A stretch of DNA of 64,000 bases, taken from contig CAVPJC010000001.1 of assembly GCA_963705155.1 (NCBI GenBank), positions 248,001 to 312,000 of the forward strand, written 5' to 3'. The notes beneath the pieces are model-generated. The model was not told the origin of the DNA. It did not search any database and saw only the letters and a list, made by a program, of their open reading frames with translations. The translations under genes and the position numbers were made by a program. Each line of letters starts with the position of its first letter. Within the stretch, counting starts at the first letter, position 1. Source of the DNA: CAVPJC01 sp963705155. Its GTDB lineage: Bacteria > Chloroflexota > Anaerolineae > Anaerolineales > UBA4823. Below, in pieces: positions 8,168-19,217 of this stretch.

Positions 8168-9418
8168 TTAATCTCCAGCCCGGGTGCCTGCCGCGGCTTG
8201 CCGCCTCTCCAACGGGCCGTGCAACGAAAGGAACCCGGCTGCCGCCAGCATGCCCACTCCCCCGGCAATGTACCAGAGCAAACGCTGGTCGCCGTTGTCC
8301 ATCAGCAGGCCTGCCAGCAAGGGGCCCACAGCAAACGGCACACCCCACGAAAAGCCGAAAATCGCCATATAGCGGCCGCGCATGTCTTCAGGCGCCATGC
8401 GGGCTGTGAGCGCTTGCGATACGGGTGACACGATCATTTCCCCGATGGTGATGACCACCATCGCCAGCAGGAAAAGCACATAGGCCGAAACCAGCCCGTA
8501 CATGGCAAAGCCGGTGGCATACAGCAAAGTGCCCAGGGCCATCATCAGCATGGGCGGGCGTTTTTCAATGCGCCGCGTGATCCAGAACTGAAATACCACC
8601 ACCATGGCGGCGTTAAGGCTGAGGATGAAACCGTACCCCAACTCGGGCACGCCGTGCGTATCCCGCAAATAGACCCCCAGGGTGGTGTTCATATTCATAT
8701 ACACCAGGCCCATAAAAATGCAGGCCAGAATAAACAGCATGAAAAACCGGTCGCGCAGCACGGTGAAGTAGCCGCCAAAGGTGCCCGCCATACTTTCGCC
8801 TTGAACGCCTGGTTTTGCTTCGGGCTTTGTCTCCGGCAGAAATCGAAACACCACCCCGGCGGCGATCAGGCTGATGATCGCATCGGCAATAAACAGCAGC
8901 AGGTAAGAGCGCGCCGCCAGAAAACCGCCGATCGCCGGGCCAATCGTCACCGCCAGGTTAAACACCACTCGCAGCAGCCCATACCCCTGCGTGCGCTTCT
9001 CTTCCGGCAGCAGATCTGCCACCATGGCCTGGTGGGCCGGCCCGCCCGAATCGGTCAGGACGCCCACCCACAGAGCCAGCACAATAAACGCCTGCATCGT
9101 GTCCACCAGACCCATCAGGACACTGCTCACCGAGGTGGCAATCAGGCTGAAGATCAGCATGCCCTTGCGTCCCAGGCGGTCGGTCAGCGCGCCGCCCAGA
9201 AAGGCGCCCAGGAAGCTGGAACCGGCAAAAGCGGCAAATAACACACCCACGTCGGTCATGCCAACATTGAACTTCCTGGTGATATACAACGCAAAAAACG
9301 GAAAGAGCAGCGCCCCACCCAGCCTGTCAATGAAGGTGACGATGACCAGCGTCCAGAAGGGGCGAGGATACTCGTGATATAGTTCAACCAGCCGTTGTCG
9401 TTGGGTTTGAATAAACAT
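8168..9418 (-). CDS. MFS transporter, multidrug-efflux-like
   Basis: A 416-residue protein with about 12 predicted helices. The MFS loop 2-3 signature is seen as GGALTDRLGRKGMLIFSL (about 75-92). A charged central loop (PETKPEAKPGVQGE) separates two six-helix halves, and the RMAPEDMRGRYMAIFGFSWG motif is typical of MFS-1 drug exporters. The ATG at 9418 is chosen over an in-frame TTG five codons upstream; a GGAAG lies 10 bases before it. It is transcribed after the large membrane protein, with a 47-base gap, and converges with kynU at its 3' end. The substrate is unknown. Confidence 0.8.
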   Translation of the reverse strand: MFIQTQRQRLVELYHEYPRPFWTLVIVTFIDRLGGALLFPFFALYITRKFNVGMTDVGVLFAAFAGSSFLGAFLGGALTDRLGRKGMLIFSLIATSVSSVLMGLVDTMQAFIVLALWVGVLTDSGGPAHQAMVADLLPEEKRTQGYGLLRVVFNLAVTIGPAIGGFLAARSYLLLFIADAIISLIAAGVVFRFLPETKPEAKPGVQGESMAGTFGGYFTVLRDRFFMLFILACIFMGLVYMNMNTTLGVYLRDTHGVPELGYGFILSLNAAMVVVFQFWITRRIEKRPPMLMMALGTLLYATGFAMYGLVSAYVLFLLAMVVITIGEMIVSPVSQALTARMAPEDMRGRYMAIFGFSWGVPFAVGPLLAGLLMDNGDQRLLWYIAGGVGMLAAAGFLSLHGPLERRQAAAGTRAGD

Positions 9419-9465
9419 GCCGGTGACTTCCAATCAGAAGTTAAGCGGATACCTGCGTTTGTTTT

Positions 9466-11524
9466 CTACGGCGCAGGCGCACACTGCAATTCAGAGCGCA
9501 TCTGCTCGAGGGAGAGGCGTTGGTCTTCCGGGAATGCAGATTGGGCCAGCAGACGCTGCCAGAGGCTGCACAGGCGTGGGGCTGTATCGGCGTTCATTTC
9601 ATAAGCCGCGGCGGTCAACTCGCGTGCCTGCTCCCACCCGCCGCTGCGGGCATATCCCTCAATGAATACCAGCCGCTCATGGGCGTTACCGGCTGCAAAA
9701 CCCTTTTGCCGGGCCTCTTCACCCAGCCGGATGACTGATTGCCAGTCATCGAACTGCCGGGCCAGCTCGGCCTTCTGGTAATAATAACACCAGGTGTGCT
9801 CGGGCTCCTTTCCGAACAGGTCTGTGGGCGGGTAACCCCCCGCAGCAGGTTCAGCCTCGATGCGGCTCAGGTTCGAGACCGGAAGCGCCTGGCGGGTAAG
9901 CTCCGGCACTTCCGGGTTATCGGCATCTTGCGGTGAAAGCACCCACAGGCAGCGCCCGGCGCCGGGTTTGTAATAAATCGCCAGGCTGTCCAGGCTGGAG
10001 CCGATAAAATTAAAGGTGCGAAAATCAGGAGCAAACGTCCGGCCTCGAGCAAGTTTTGGCACCACCTTGGAGCCAACATCGTGATACAGCTCCAGGAACC
10101 AGTAGCCCACCTGGCGGATGCCGTAGGGTTGAGGGTAGAGCAGGTTAAGCGTCACAGCGGTCGGTTTACGGCCCACGTAAATAAAAAGCTCATCCGCCGA
10201 TAAGATCGCCGTATTGGGTTTGATGTAAGGCGCCCGCCAGTAAAGCTGCCAGTAAAACTCGTTCTGCTTTAGAGTGGAACGGTAATAGCTGACCGAATTA
10301 CGCAGGTGAAAACCAGCCGCCAGGCCGATCAGCACCGCCAGCAAAGCCACTCTGGGCAGCCGCCGCGGCGTGAACCACTCCAGCACAGCCACAATCAAGA
10401 TGCTCAAGCCGCTCATTCCTGCCAGGGCAAAGCGACCGCTGTGCAAACCAAAGAGCGACTGTTTGTCAATCATCCACACCGGCAGCGGACCCAGCAGCGC
10501 CGCCAGCAGGCCCACCAGCAGCGCCTGCTGCACCCAGGTGTCCTTTGTGTCAGAGGCCGGCGGCTGCACATCCTCCCCATCCATGCGCATCAGGTAAAAA
10601 AATGCCAGGCTGGCGGTGATCGCCGCCAGCGCCAGCGAGGCCAGCACCGTGCGGTCCATCAGGTCCATTTCGACGGGGTTCATCGTCAGGTACCAGGCGC
10701 CTACCAGGTTGTTGATCATATCCTGCAATCCAACCTGCAAAAACTGCAGGGCGGTGGTCAGCGGGCTGCTGCCCAGGGCATACAACAACTCCGGTTTGTT
10801 CCCCTGGCTCAATTGCCCCGCAAATACCAGCCGCCACCCAACAACCAGGGCAAAAACCAGCAGGTAAGGCAGCCACACCTTGAGGGTGGCCCGCAGCCGT
10901 TCTTTCCACCCGGGGATCATGCCGGAGAAAACCAGCCACAACAGCACAGGCCGGAGCAGTTCCAGCCCCCAGATGTACTCCATCGTCAGCATGTGAACCG
11001 CAACCGCGGCAACCCCGGTCAGATTTCAACAGCAGCGCCCGGGCGGGAACCCGCACCGACAGCAGCATTAAACCCACCGAGAAGAAATACAACCCGAAAC
11101 AAATCCACTGCTGGCTGAAGGTGAGCGCCACCGGCTGGTTGGTGAAGATTGGATAAACAGCAAAGAGCATCGTCATCCAGACCACCTGCCGGCTGCGCCC
11201 GGGCCACAGCAGCTTCAGGCTCCACCCCATCCCCACCACCGTCAGCCAGCGCAAGATCAGCGTAAAAATGTGCCAGGGCAGCGGGCTGGTGCCCAAAACC
11301 GGCAGAGTGACAATATACGACCAGGCCGAGAAAGGCCGCTCCAGACGGTAATAATCCCAGAAAACGTTCACCCCCTGCAAGCGCGTTGCCAGCACAATCG
11401 GCCAGTCATCCCAGTAAAACCCCAACCAGGGGATCATCAAACCGAAGCTCAACACCAGCAAAACCAGGTAAGCCAGCGGGTTGGCCCAGCTTCTCCAGGA
11501 CAGGATTTTTGGCATGCCGCCCAT
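9466..11524 (-). CDS. Large multi-pass membrane protein of unknown function, one frame break
   Basis: About 685 residues once the frame break is bridged. The N-terminal 450 residues hold roughly ten membrane helices, with an early loop motif WLGFYWDDWPIVLATRL resembling the acidic first loop of GT-C glycosyltransferases or O-antigen ligase-like proteins. The last 230 residues are soluble and include a TPR-like stretch (KAELARQFDDWQSVIRLGEEA). The frame shifts near 11011-11012 (one extra base), where SDRG joins AAVAVHMLTMEYIWGLE. A role in surface-glycan assembly is plausible but inferred only from topology. It lies 30 bases downstream of the GH94 gene and upstream of the MFS gene, all in one direction. 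Confidence 0.6.
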
Positions 11525-11554
11525 TATAATCGATCGTATCCGGGCGCCTGCGCT

Positions 11555-13999
11555 TTAGCTGAGCACCACCTCCACACGCACCGAAGCCGTGCCTGCGGGT
11601 GGCAGGGGCGCCACATTGCCCTGGATCGGGGCGCCATCCACGTACAGTGCAGCGCGGTTTCCAGCGCCCTCCCGCCGCACGTTGATCTCATAGATCACGC
11701 CGCGGAATTTGCGCTTTGCCGAGAACCCCTGCCATGCAGTGGGGATCACCGGCGCAATTTGCAGCCCATCCAGAGCGGGGCGTATCCCCAGAATCCACTG
11801 GGTAATGGCGGCGTAATTCCAGGCTGCCGTTCCGGTGAGCCACGAATTTTTGGCCTCACCATGAGTGGGAGCATCCATCCCGGCTATCATCTGTGCGTAG
11901 ATGTACGGCTCGCAGCGGTGGATTTCACTGATGGCCTCGCGTGCTGAAGGGTTGATGCGCAGATAGTAATCAAAAGCCTGGTCGCCATTGCCAACACACG
12001 TCTCCGCCGCCATCACCCACGGGTTGGTGTGGCAGAAGATCCCGGCGTTTTCTTTATACCCCGGCGGATAGGTGGAAATTTCACCCAGGTTGAGGTAATA
12101 GCGCGAATAGGCCGGCTGGAGAAGCACAATCCCGTGAGGGGTTGCCAGGCGCTCTTTCACCGCAGCCAGAGCGCGGGCGGCGCGCCCATCTTCCAGCCCG
12201 ATGCCCGCCATAATGCACATACCCTGCGGCTCGATGAAGATCTGCCCCTCCTGGCACTCTCGGGAGCCTATCTTTCCGCCAAAGTGATCATACGCCCGCA
12301 AAAACCAGCCGCCATCCCAGCCGTGTTCCTGCACGGCGGCCTGCATTTCATCTGCCAGGCGCATATACTCAGCGGCGCCTTCCGGGCTGCCGGTCTGCCG
12401 GGCAATCCCGGCCATCTCTTGAGCAGCCAGTGCGAACAGGCCGGCGATAAACACTGATTCGGCCACTTTACCGTCCTGGTTGGTGGTGGTCTGAAAGGAT
12501 TCGCCCGGTTCATTGCTGAAGGCGTTCAGGTTCAGGCAGTCGTTCCAATCGGCGCGTCCAATCAGCGGCAATCCGTGCGGTCCCCGGCGGTCCAGCGTGT
12601 ATTGGAGGCAGCGCTGCAAATGCTCGTGAAGCGGCTTTTCGCTGCCGGGCAGGTTGTCATATGGCACTGGCTCTTTCAGGATGGAAAAATCGCCGGTCTC
12701 CTTTAAATAAGCCGCTACACCCACCACCAGCCACAGCGGATCATCATTGAAGTTCGTGCCCACCGCATCGTTGCCACGCTTGGTCAGCGGCTGGTACTGG
12801 TGATAGGCGCCGCCGCTTTCCATCTGAGTGGACGCCAGATCCAGAATACGCTCGCGGGCGCGCTCCGGCGCCATGTGAACAAACCCCAGTAAATCCTGGT
12901 TGGAATCGCGGAAACCCATGCCGCGCCCCACACCCGATTCAAAATAAGACGCCGAGCGCGACAGGTTGAAAGTTACCATGCACTGGTAGGCATTCCAGAT
13001 ATTCACCATCCGGTTGGTGTGGGGATCGGGCGTGCTCACCTGAAAGATCCCCAGTAATTCATCCCAGAACGCGCCCAGCGCATCAAAAGCCAGCCGCACC
13101 TGCGCCGGGTTCAGGAAACGATCGATCACCGGGCGCACCCCGCTTTTATTGATCACCTGCGAAAACGGCGGGTCGAATTTAGCCTCCCGCGGGTTTTCGT
13201 AATAGCCAAGCAGGAAGATCAGCTGGCGCGTTTCTCCAGGCTGCAGGCTCAGGCGCACATGGTGCGAACCCACCGGTGCCCAACCGTGTGCCATCGAGTT
13301 GGAGGCGGCCCCATGCTCCACAACCAGTGGACGGTCGAAACCACGGTACGCCCCCAAAAAAGCCTCGCGCTGGGTGTCAAAACCTGCCAGCGGTTCGGAA
13401 CAGGCAAAATAGGCAAAATGATCGCGGCGCTCTCGGTATTCGGTCTTGTGGTAAACCACCCCATCTTCCACCTCCACCTGACCGGTGTTGAAGTTGCGCT
13501 GGAAGTTTGTGGCGTCATCCTGTGCATCCCACAGGCTGAACTCAACCAGCGAAAACAGCGAAAGCGCCGCCGGGCTGCTGCGCTGGTTGGTGATTTCCAC
13601 CTGCCACACCTCCAGCGTTTGCCCGGGGGGAACAAAATAGCGCATCTGGGCGGCAATGCCGGCTCGCTGTGAGGCAATCAGCGTGTACCCCATGCCGTGC
13701 CGGCAGGTGTAAGAGTCCAACGCAGCTCGTGTCGGTTGCCAGCTCGGAGACCAGTACTCCCCGTTCTGATCATCGCGCAGGTAAATGTAACGCCCGCCCA
13801 CATCCAACGGCGCATTGTTATAACGATACCGTGTAATGCGCCGCAGCCGGGCATCGCGATAAAACGAGTACCCGCCCGCAGTGTTGGAGATCAGGCCAAA
13901 GTAAGCTTCACTGCCCAGATAATTGATCCAGGGCAGCGGGGTATCTGGCCTCGTGATCACATATTCACGCCGTTCATCGTCAAAATAGCCGTATCGCAT
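11555..13999 (-). CDS. GH94-family glycoside phosphorylase
   Basis: An intact 814-residue protein of the cellobiose/chitobiose phosphorylase family, which splits a beta-glycosidic bond with phosphate to release a sugar 1-phosphate. The N-terminal beta-sandwich begins MRYGYFDDERREYVITRPDT. The catalytic region shows GVGRGMGFRDSNQDLLGFVH, TNFNDDPLWLVVGVAAYLK and the general acid context LPLIGRADWNDCLNLN (Asp of ADWND). Length matches cellobiose and N,N'-diacetylchitobiose phosphorylases; the acceptor cannot be settled by eye. There is no signal peptide, so it acts inside the cell on imported disaccharides. It heads a probable minus-strand operon with the membrane protein and the MFS gene, which might import the substrate (inference). 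Confidence 0.88.
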   Translation of the reverse strand: MRYGYFDDERREYVITRPDTPLPWINYLGSEAYFGLISNTAGGYSFYRDARLRRITRYRYNNAPLDVGGRYIYLRDDQNGEYWSPSWQPTRAALDSYTCRHGMGYTLIASQRAGIAAQMRYFVPPGQTLEVWQVEITNQRSSPAALSLFSLVEFSLWDAQDDATNFQRNFNTGQVEVEDGVVYHKTEYRERRDHFAYFACSEPLAGFDTQREAFLGAYRGFDRPLVVEHGAASNSMAHGWAPVGSHHVRLSLQPGETRQLIFLLGYYENPREAKFDPPFSQVINKSGVRPVIDRFLNPAQVRLAFDALGAFWDELLGIFQVSTPDPHTNRMVNIWNAYQCMVTFNLSRSASYFESGVGRGMGFRDSNQDLLGFVHMAPERARERILDLASTQMESGGAYHQYQPLTKRGNDAVGTNFNDDPLWLVVGVAAYLKETGDFSILKEPVPYDNLPGSEKPLHEHLQRCLQYTLDRRGPHGLPLIGRADWNDCLNLNAFSNEPGESFQTTTNQDGKVAESVFIAGLFALAAQEMAGIARQTGSPEGAAEYMRLADEMQAAVQEHGWDGGWFLRAYDHFGGKIGSRECQEGQIFIEPQGMCIMAGIGLEDGRAARALAAVKERLATPHGIVLLQPAYSRYYLNLGEISTYPPGYKENAGIFCHTNPWVMAAETCVGNGDQAFDYYLRINPSAREAISEIHRCEPYIYAQMIAGMDAPTHGEAKNSWLTGTAAWNYAAITQWILGIRPALDGLQIAPVIPTAWQGFSAKRKFRGVIYEINVRREGAGNRAALYVDGAPIQGNVAPLPPAGTASVRVEVVLS

Positions 14000-14290
14000 A
14001 AGGTTTACTCCCGGGTTTAATTTCCAGGCTGCACGTATATTTTACCCGTCCAGACTTAAAACACCCCTTCCAATTCACGCAAAAACCGAAAACAGTCGTG
14101 AGTAAACCGGCCAAACGGTTGTGTAACAATTACATTATGACAACGTTATTAACTGTAACATTATATTCGGGAAGCTGTGATCCACCGGAGAAATTGGTCG
14201 CGCAGCCGTCAGGCTGGAGCGGTGGGGAGCCAGACGCGAAACCGGCCCGAGCGGTCGATTTTTTAATTAAGTTCCCAACAGGAGGTTCAC
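14000..14290 (+). promoter_or_regulatory. Intergenic control region between GH94 and a secreted-protein gene
   Basis: This 290-base gap between divergent genes contains an AT-rich block (about 14120-14175) in an otherwise GC-rich setting. It has repeated GTAACA/TTACAT motifs and a possible promoter TGACAA-18-TATATT. The ribosome binding site AGGAGG sits 6-7 bases before the ATG at 14291. No open frame of note was seen. Confidence 0.4.
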
Positions 14291-15517
14291 ATGTTCGTCA
14301 AACGATTCGTAGTTTTCATCACATTGGTTGCCGTGCTGCTCGGGATTGCGGCTACCTGGCAGGTGGCTACCGCCAACGACGTACCGCCAGACCCAAACGT
14401 GCTCGTCAAGAAAGACGCCAGAACCACATTCAATCGCGTCTGGAAATGGAGCATTGACAAGACGGGAAATGTCTCCAGCCTCACCCTCACCCAGGGACAG
14501 ATCTTCAATGTCCAGTACAGGGTTGACCTGGTTGCTGTCCCCCAGGATTCCGACCATACGGTGAGCGGCCAGATTGTGATACAAAATAGAACGGCGCTTC
14601 CATTGGAAGTCACCAGCATCACCGATCTGATTTCTCCAGACATTGCTGTGGATCATATTACCTGCCCCCATATCTTACCCTACACAATACCGGCGGGATC
14701 CAGCATGCAGTGCTTTTACGACAAATCGCTCCCTGATGGGGCTGCGCGTATCAACACGGTCACGGTGATTGGCAATGGAGCCACCTACACCGCTCACGCC
14801 AATGTCCTTTTCGGCGCACCCGCCAACGAACTCGACAAATGTGTAGACGTGGTCGACGATAAGCTCGGCGCACTGGGCACGGTTTGTATCACCGATCTGC
14901 CCAAGACCTTCACCTACTCGCTCCCGGTTGGCCCCTTCGAAACCTGCGGCGCCTACCAGTTCACCAACGAGGCCTCCTTTATAACCAAGGATACCGGCGC
15001 CACCGGCAGCGACACCTGGGTAGTCGATATCAACGTGCCCTGCGATGGCGGCTGCACGCTCACGCCCGGCTACTGGAAGACCCACTCGAGCTACGGCCCA
15101 GCCCCCTACGATGATACCTGGGCGCAGATTGGCGAGAACACCCCCTTCTTCCTGAGCGGCAAGTCTTACTACGATGTCTTGTGGACTGCACCCCGCGGCA
15201 ACGCCTATTACATCCTGGCGCACGCCTACATCGCTGCCCAATTGAACCAACTGAACGATGCCGCCATCCCCGCTAATGTTCTGACGGCTTTCAACACCGC
15301 CACGGGGCTCTTTGGGATGTATACCCCCGCACAGATAGCCGCACTGCGCAGCAACTCGTCGCTGCGCGCTCAATTCATCGCCCTGGCCAGTATGCTGGAT
15401 GATTACAACAACGGCTTGCTTGGCCCCGGGCATTGCTCGGAAGACAGCACAACTCGCACCCTCTCTTCGGCTTTAGTCGATTCAAAGGTGGTATTTTTGC
15501 CCAGTCTGGCCCGCTAA
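14291..15517 (+). CDS. Secreted protein with GYWKTH-type domain, unknown function
   Basis: A 408-residue exported protein. A signal peptide (MFVKRFVVFITLVAVLLGIA, cleavage probably after ATA near residue 28) is followed by a beta-rich DUF11-like region (QGQIFNVQYRVDLVAVPQD). Paired cysteines in the middle suggest disulfides. The C-terminal part has CTLTPGYWKTHSSYGPAPYD and YYDVLWTAPRGNAYYILAHA, a conserved motif in secreted bacterial proteins of unknown role. No sorting signal or lipobox is seen. It has its own AT-rich promoter region and a very strong terminator directly downstream, so it is a single-gene unit. The neighbouring secreted protease may share its control. Confidence 0.65.
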   Translation: MFVKRFVVFITLVAVLLGIAATWQVATANDVPPDPNVLVKKDARTTFNRVWKWSIDKTGNVSSLTLTQGQIFNVQYRVDLVAVPQDSDHTVSGQIVIQNRTALPLEVTSITDLISPDIAVDHITCPHILPYTIPAGSSMQCFYDKSLPDGAARINTVTVIGNGATYTAHANVLFGAPANELDKCVDVVDDKLGALGTVCITDLPKTFTYSLPVGPFETCGAYQFTNEASFITKDTGATGSDTWVVDINVPCDGGCTLTPGYWKTHSSYGPAPYDDTWAQIGENTPFFLSGKSYYDVLWTAPRGNAYYILAHAYIAAQLNQLNDAAIPANVLTAFNTATGLFGMYTPAQIAALRSNSSLRAQFIALASMLDDYNNGLLGPGHCSEDSTTRTLSSALVDSKVVFLPSLAR

Positions 15518-15545
15518 ATACAGTCAGGTTTCGTCAGTCAGTCAA

Positions 15546-15593
15546 CAGGTGTTTTGCATGCGCCGGAGCGGCATGCAAAACACCTGTTTTTTT
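15546..15593 (+). terminator. Strong intrinsic terminator
   Basis: A perfect 16-bp stem (CAGGTGTTTTGCATGC paired with its complement at 15571-15586), a 9-base loop and a run of seven T. It closes the secreted-protein gene. Confidence 0.92.
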
Positions 15594-15604
15594 CAAACCA
15601 CACC

Positions 15605-15633
15605 TTGCATTTTTGAAAGGTTTTATATATAAT
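15605..15633 (+). promoter_or_regulatory. Sigma-70-type promoter for the subtilisin-like protease
   Basis: TTGCAT (15605-15610), a 17-base spacer and a consensus TATAAT (15628-15633). The leader to the ATG at 15838 is about 200 bases. A CAAC-N6-GTTG inverted motif lies just after the expected start and could be an operator. Confidence 0.65.
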
Positions 15634-15837
15634 GAAACTGCAACGATAATGTTGTAATCAAACTGCCAGAGAAAGACAGCTCGGGGGAAATTGGCTGTTC
15701 ATTGGGAAATTGTATCCAATTTATATCAGGGGTGAAAATCTTAGATCAGAGCAGGGAGGTGACCGGACAAAATCAACCAGATCTTTTCGTTACCCTACTT
15801 TACAAATCAATGCTTGATTCACACAGGAGGAATACAA

Positions 15838-18800
15838 ATGAAGGCCAAGATACTTAACATCTTGTTCGTTTTCGTTTTAGTACTCTCGTTTTCCACATCC
15901 GGTCTTGCCCAGAGCGGAATAACCCTGGGGCCTGATGCTGTCACTCCCTATTCTTTCTACTCAGCAGATCACCTCAAGACGGAAAATGCAGCTCCCGTTA
16001 CCGAACGGCGAGCAGCAGCGGCCAGCGATTTTAAGCTGGTCAGTGTGATCGTCACCTTCGATTTATCCGTCGAAGCCAGCGACCTGGAGGCTTTAACCGG
16101 TGGGACGGTGATCCATCGCTTCTCCAAGCTGTTCAACGGTGCTTCGTTGGTGCTGCCAGAATCCCAGGTGGCAGCATTGGCAGACCTCAAGGGTGTGACG
16201 AATGTCTACCTGGATGAGCTCAGGCAGCCGGACACAGAAAACAGCCCGGGCTTTGTTGGCGCGCCCACAGTTTGGAGCGGCCTTGGGTGGACAGCAAAAC
16301 GCTGGTGAGGGTGTGGTAGTTGCCATCCTCGACACAGGCGTCTGGCCGGAGCACCCCTCGTTCTCCGACCCTGACCCGTCTGGCGAGCCATACGCGCCCC
16401 CGGCGGTTGTGCCCGGCTCCAACGGCTTCAGTGGAGGCGTTCCACGCGATACCTGTAATTTCGGCAACACGGCCTATAACCCGATGGATGCGCCTTTCAC
16501 CTGCAATAACAAACTGATCGGCGCCTACGAGTTTCTGGATACTTACAAGACAGTGAATAGTCTGCCCGCCGATGGATTCAATTCAGCCCGAGACAATACC
16601 GGGCACGGCACCCACACTGCATCCACTGCGGCCGGAAACGCCGGGGTTGCAGCCAGCATTTACGGCGTGCCGCGTGGCGTGGTATCTGGCATTGCCCCGC
16701 GCGCCCAGGTGATCATGTATCGCGTCTGCGCTGACGTGGGCTGCTATAGCAGCGACTCGGCTGCGGCAGTCGAACAGGCTATTCTGGATGGCGTCGATGC
16801 GCTCAACTTCTCGATCAGCGGGGGCACCAACCCCTTCTCCGACGTCGTCAGCCTGGCGTTCCTGGCTGCCTATAACAACGGCGTTTTTGTGGCTGCTTCG
16901 GCAGGGAATTCAGGACCTGGCGCTGATACAACCGCTCACCGTGAGCCCTGGGCGATGACAGTGGCTGCCAGCACTCAAAACCGCGCCTTCGAGACCACCA
17001 TGACCCTTGCCGGAGCCGGCGGGGCCAGCTTGGCGCTGACCGGCACTACCCTCACAGACGGGGTTGGCCCGCTGGAAGTGGTGGTCGCCCCCGATCCGCT
17101 CTGCCTGGGACCCTACGCTCCCGGCACGTTTACCGGCAAAATCGTTGTCTGCCGGCGCGGCACCACCGGGCGCGCCCAGAAGGGCTTTGAGGTGCTGCAA
17201 GGCAGCGCAGCCGGAATGATCCTGTACAACCAGAGCACCGCCGTTACTGATCTGGAGACCGACAATCACTACCTGCCGACTGTACACATCCAGTTCAACC
17301 AGGGTGTGGCTGTGCTTGATTTCCTGGCAGCCAATCCCGGCGCAACGGCGACCTGGCCGGCAGGCGTGGCAGTCGCCTCCCAGGGCGATGTGATGGCCTC
17401 CTTTAGCTCGCGCGGCGGCGTCAACCAGACCCTGGGCATAAGCAAACCCGATGTAACCGCTCCGGGTGTGCAAGTTCTCGCAGGAAATACTGGTTACTCT
17501 ACGGATGTGGCCTACGGCCCGGACGGCGAGCTGTTCCAGGCGATCGCTGGCACCTCCATGTCCAGCCCGCACGTGGCTGGCGCCGGGGCTTTGCTGAAAG
17601 CACTGCACCCCGATTGGACGCCGGGTCAGATCAAATCGGCCTTGATGACTACCGCCATGGGCGGCGTTCTAAAGGAAGATGGCGTCACACCGGCGACACC
17701 TTTCGACGACGGCTCCGGACGGATCAATCTGAACAACGCCGGCTCTCCCGGGTTGACCTTTGATGAGACGGCCGCCAACTATGTGGCCCTTCAAAGCCAG
17801 CTCTGGAACGCCAACTACCCCAGCCTGTATGTGCCCCGCATGCCGGGAAAGATCACCGTCGAGCGCACAGTCCGCAGCGTGCTTGCCAAGCCGAGCACCT
17901 GGATGATATCGGTTGACAGTCCGGCAGACGTTAAGGTAACCACTCCAAGAAGATTCATCTCGCTTATGCCGGGCGCTGAAGCTACCTTCAGCATTACAGT
18001 AGATGCCAGCCGCGTGCCCATCGGCGAAGTGCGCCATGCCACGCTGTTCCTGACATCAACATCGAGCTACGGGACGCTGCACTTCCCGATCACCATCGTG
18101 CGCCGGCAGCCGGTTGTAACGGTTACCAAGAGCTGCACCCCGGCAAACCTGCTCTTCGGGCAGACAACCACCTGTACCGCGACCTCTTGAACAGCGGTTT
18201 TGATACCACGATGGTCAGCTTTGCGGACAAAATCCCGTTGGGCTTACTCCCAATTCCAGCCAGCGTAACGGGTGGCACCCTTTCGGGCAGAAACGTTACC
18301 TTCTCGGGCGCTTTAGCTGGAGCGACGCCGGCCGATGTGATGGTCGGACCTGGCCCCTCGCCGGCTGGTTATCTGCCGCTATCTCTGTTCGGCGTAACCC
18401 CGATCGCAGGCATGGGTGACGAGACCATCGTCAACTTCAACGTGCCCGCCTTCTCCTTTGCCGGAGAGACCTTCACCCGTGTAGGCGTGGTCAGCAACGG
18501 TTATGTCGTCGTTGGCGGTGGAACCGGCGCTGATGTGCAGTTTATCAACCAGAACCTGCCCGACCCAACGCCTCCCAACAATGTGCTGGCGCCGTTCTGG
18601 AGCGACCTGAACCCGGCCTTCGGCGGAGCGGTGCGCATCGCCACCCTGACCGATGGGGTTGACACCTGGCTGGTAATCGATTGGGAGGGCGTGGTCAATT
18701 ACTCCAACCGGGCCCCCAATTCGTTCCAGGTATGGATCCGGTTAGGAACTGTGCAAGATATCACCTTCACGTATGGGACTGTGTCCAACGGCGATCTGGG

Positions 18801-19056
18801 GTTCTTGACCGTTGGAGCCGAGAACAGGTACGGCAACCGCGGCCAGAACTTCTACGTTGACGGCATCGGCACCCCGCCCGGACCAACTGTGGAAGTGGCA
18901 GTCACCTCCACGGCGCCCATCCCGGCCGCACCGCACGTCATCACGTATAGCTCTCAGGGCATCAAGGCCGGCACCTGGACCAACTGCGCTGAGCTCATCA
19001 GCGACATGTTCCAGGGTGTGAATGTGGCTTGCTTTGATGTGACCGTGACCAGATAG
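15838..19056 (+). CDS. Secreted subtilisin-like serine protease (S8), two frame breaks
   Basis: About 1,070 residues after bridging two single-base breaks. In order: a signal peptide (MKAKILNILFVFVLVLSFST), an I9-type propeptide, and the S8 catalytic domain with Asp in VVVAILDTGVWPEHPSF, His in GHGTHTASTAAGN and Ser in GTSMSSPHVAGAGALLKAL. A protease-associated (PA) insert (GKIVVCRRGTTGRAQKGFEV) lies between His and Ser. An Fn3-like domain, a DUF11-like stretch (VTKSCTPANLLFGQTTTC) and a beta-rich tail follow. The frame breaks are one extra G at 16285-16287 (between the propeptide and the catalytic Asp) and one missing C at 18183-18184. It resembles cucumisin/lactocepin-like extracellular proteases. 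An AGGAGG stands before the ATG. Confidence 0.85.
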
Positions 19057-19131
19057 CGGTTTTGGTAAGAATTTAACCCCCACCCCCTGATTTCGCTGCT
19101 TTGCCAGGCGGGAACAGGGAAATGAGGCATC

Positions 19132-19180
19132 ACAAACAGGGTCTTGTGAGCGATCGATCGCTCACAAGACCTTGTTTTTG
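19132..19180. terminator. Bidirectional intrinsic terminator
   Basis: A perfect GGTCTTGTGAGCGAT inverted repeat (15 bp each side of a CG centre) extends outward through AACA/TGTT. T-rich tracts follow on both strands. It lies between the convergent protease and lipoprotein genes. Confidence 0.88.
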
Positions 19181-19217
19181 GTTTCAGATTTTCTACACCA
19201 GATGGAGGCTGCGAGTC

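Noticed and set aside
10306..11118. Gln/Arg-rich plus-strand frame opposite the membrane protein
   Set aside because: Its composition is that of an antisense shadow of a hydrophobic protein, and no start signal was seen.
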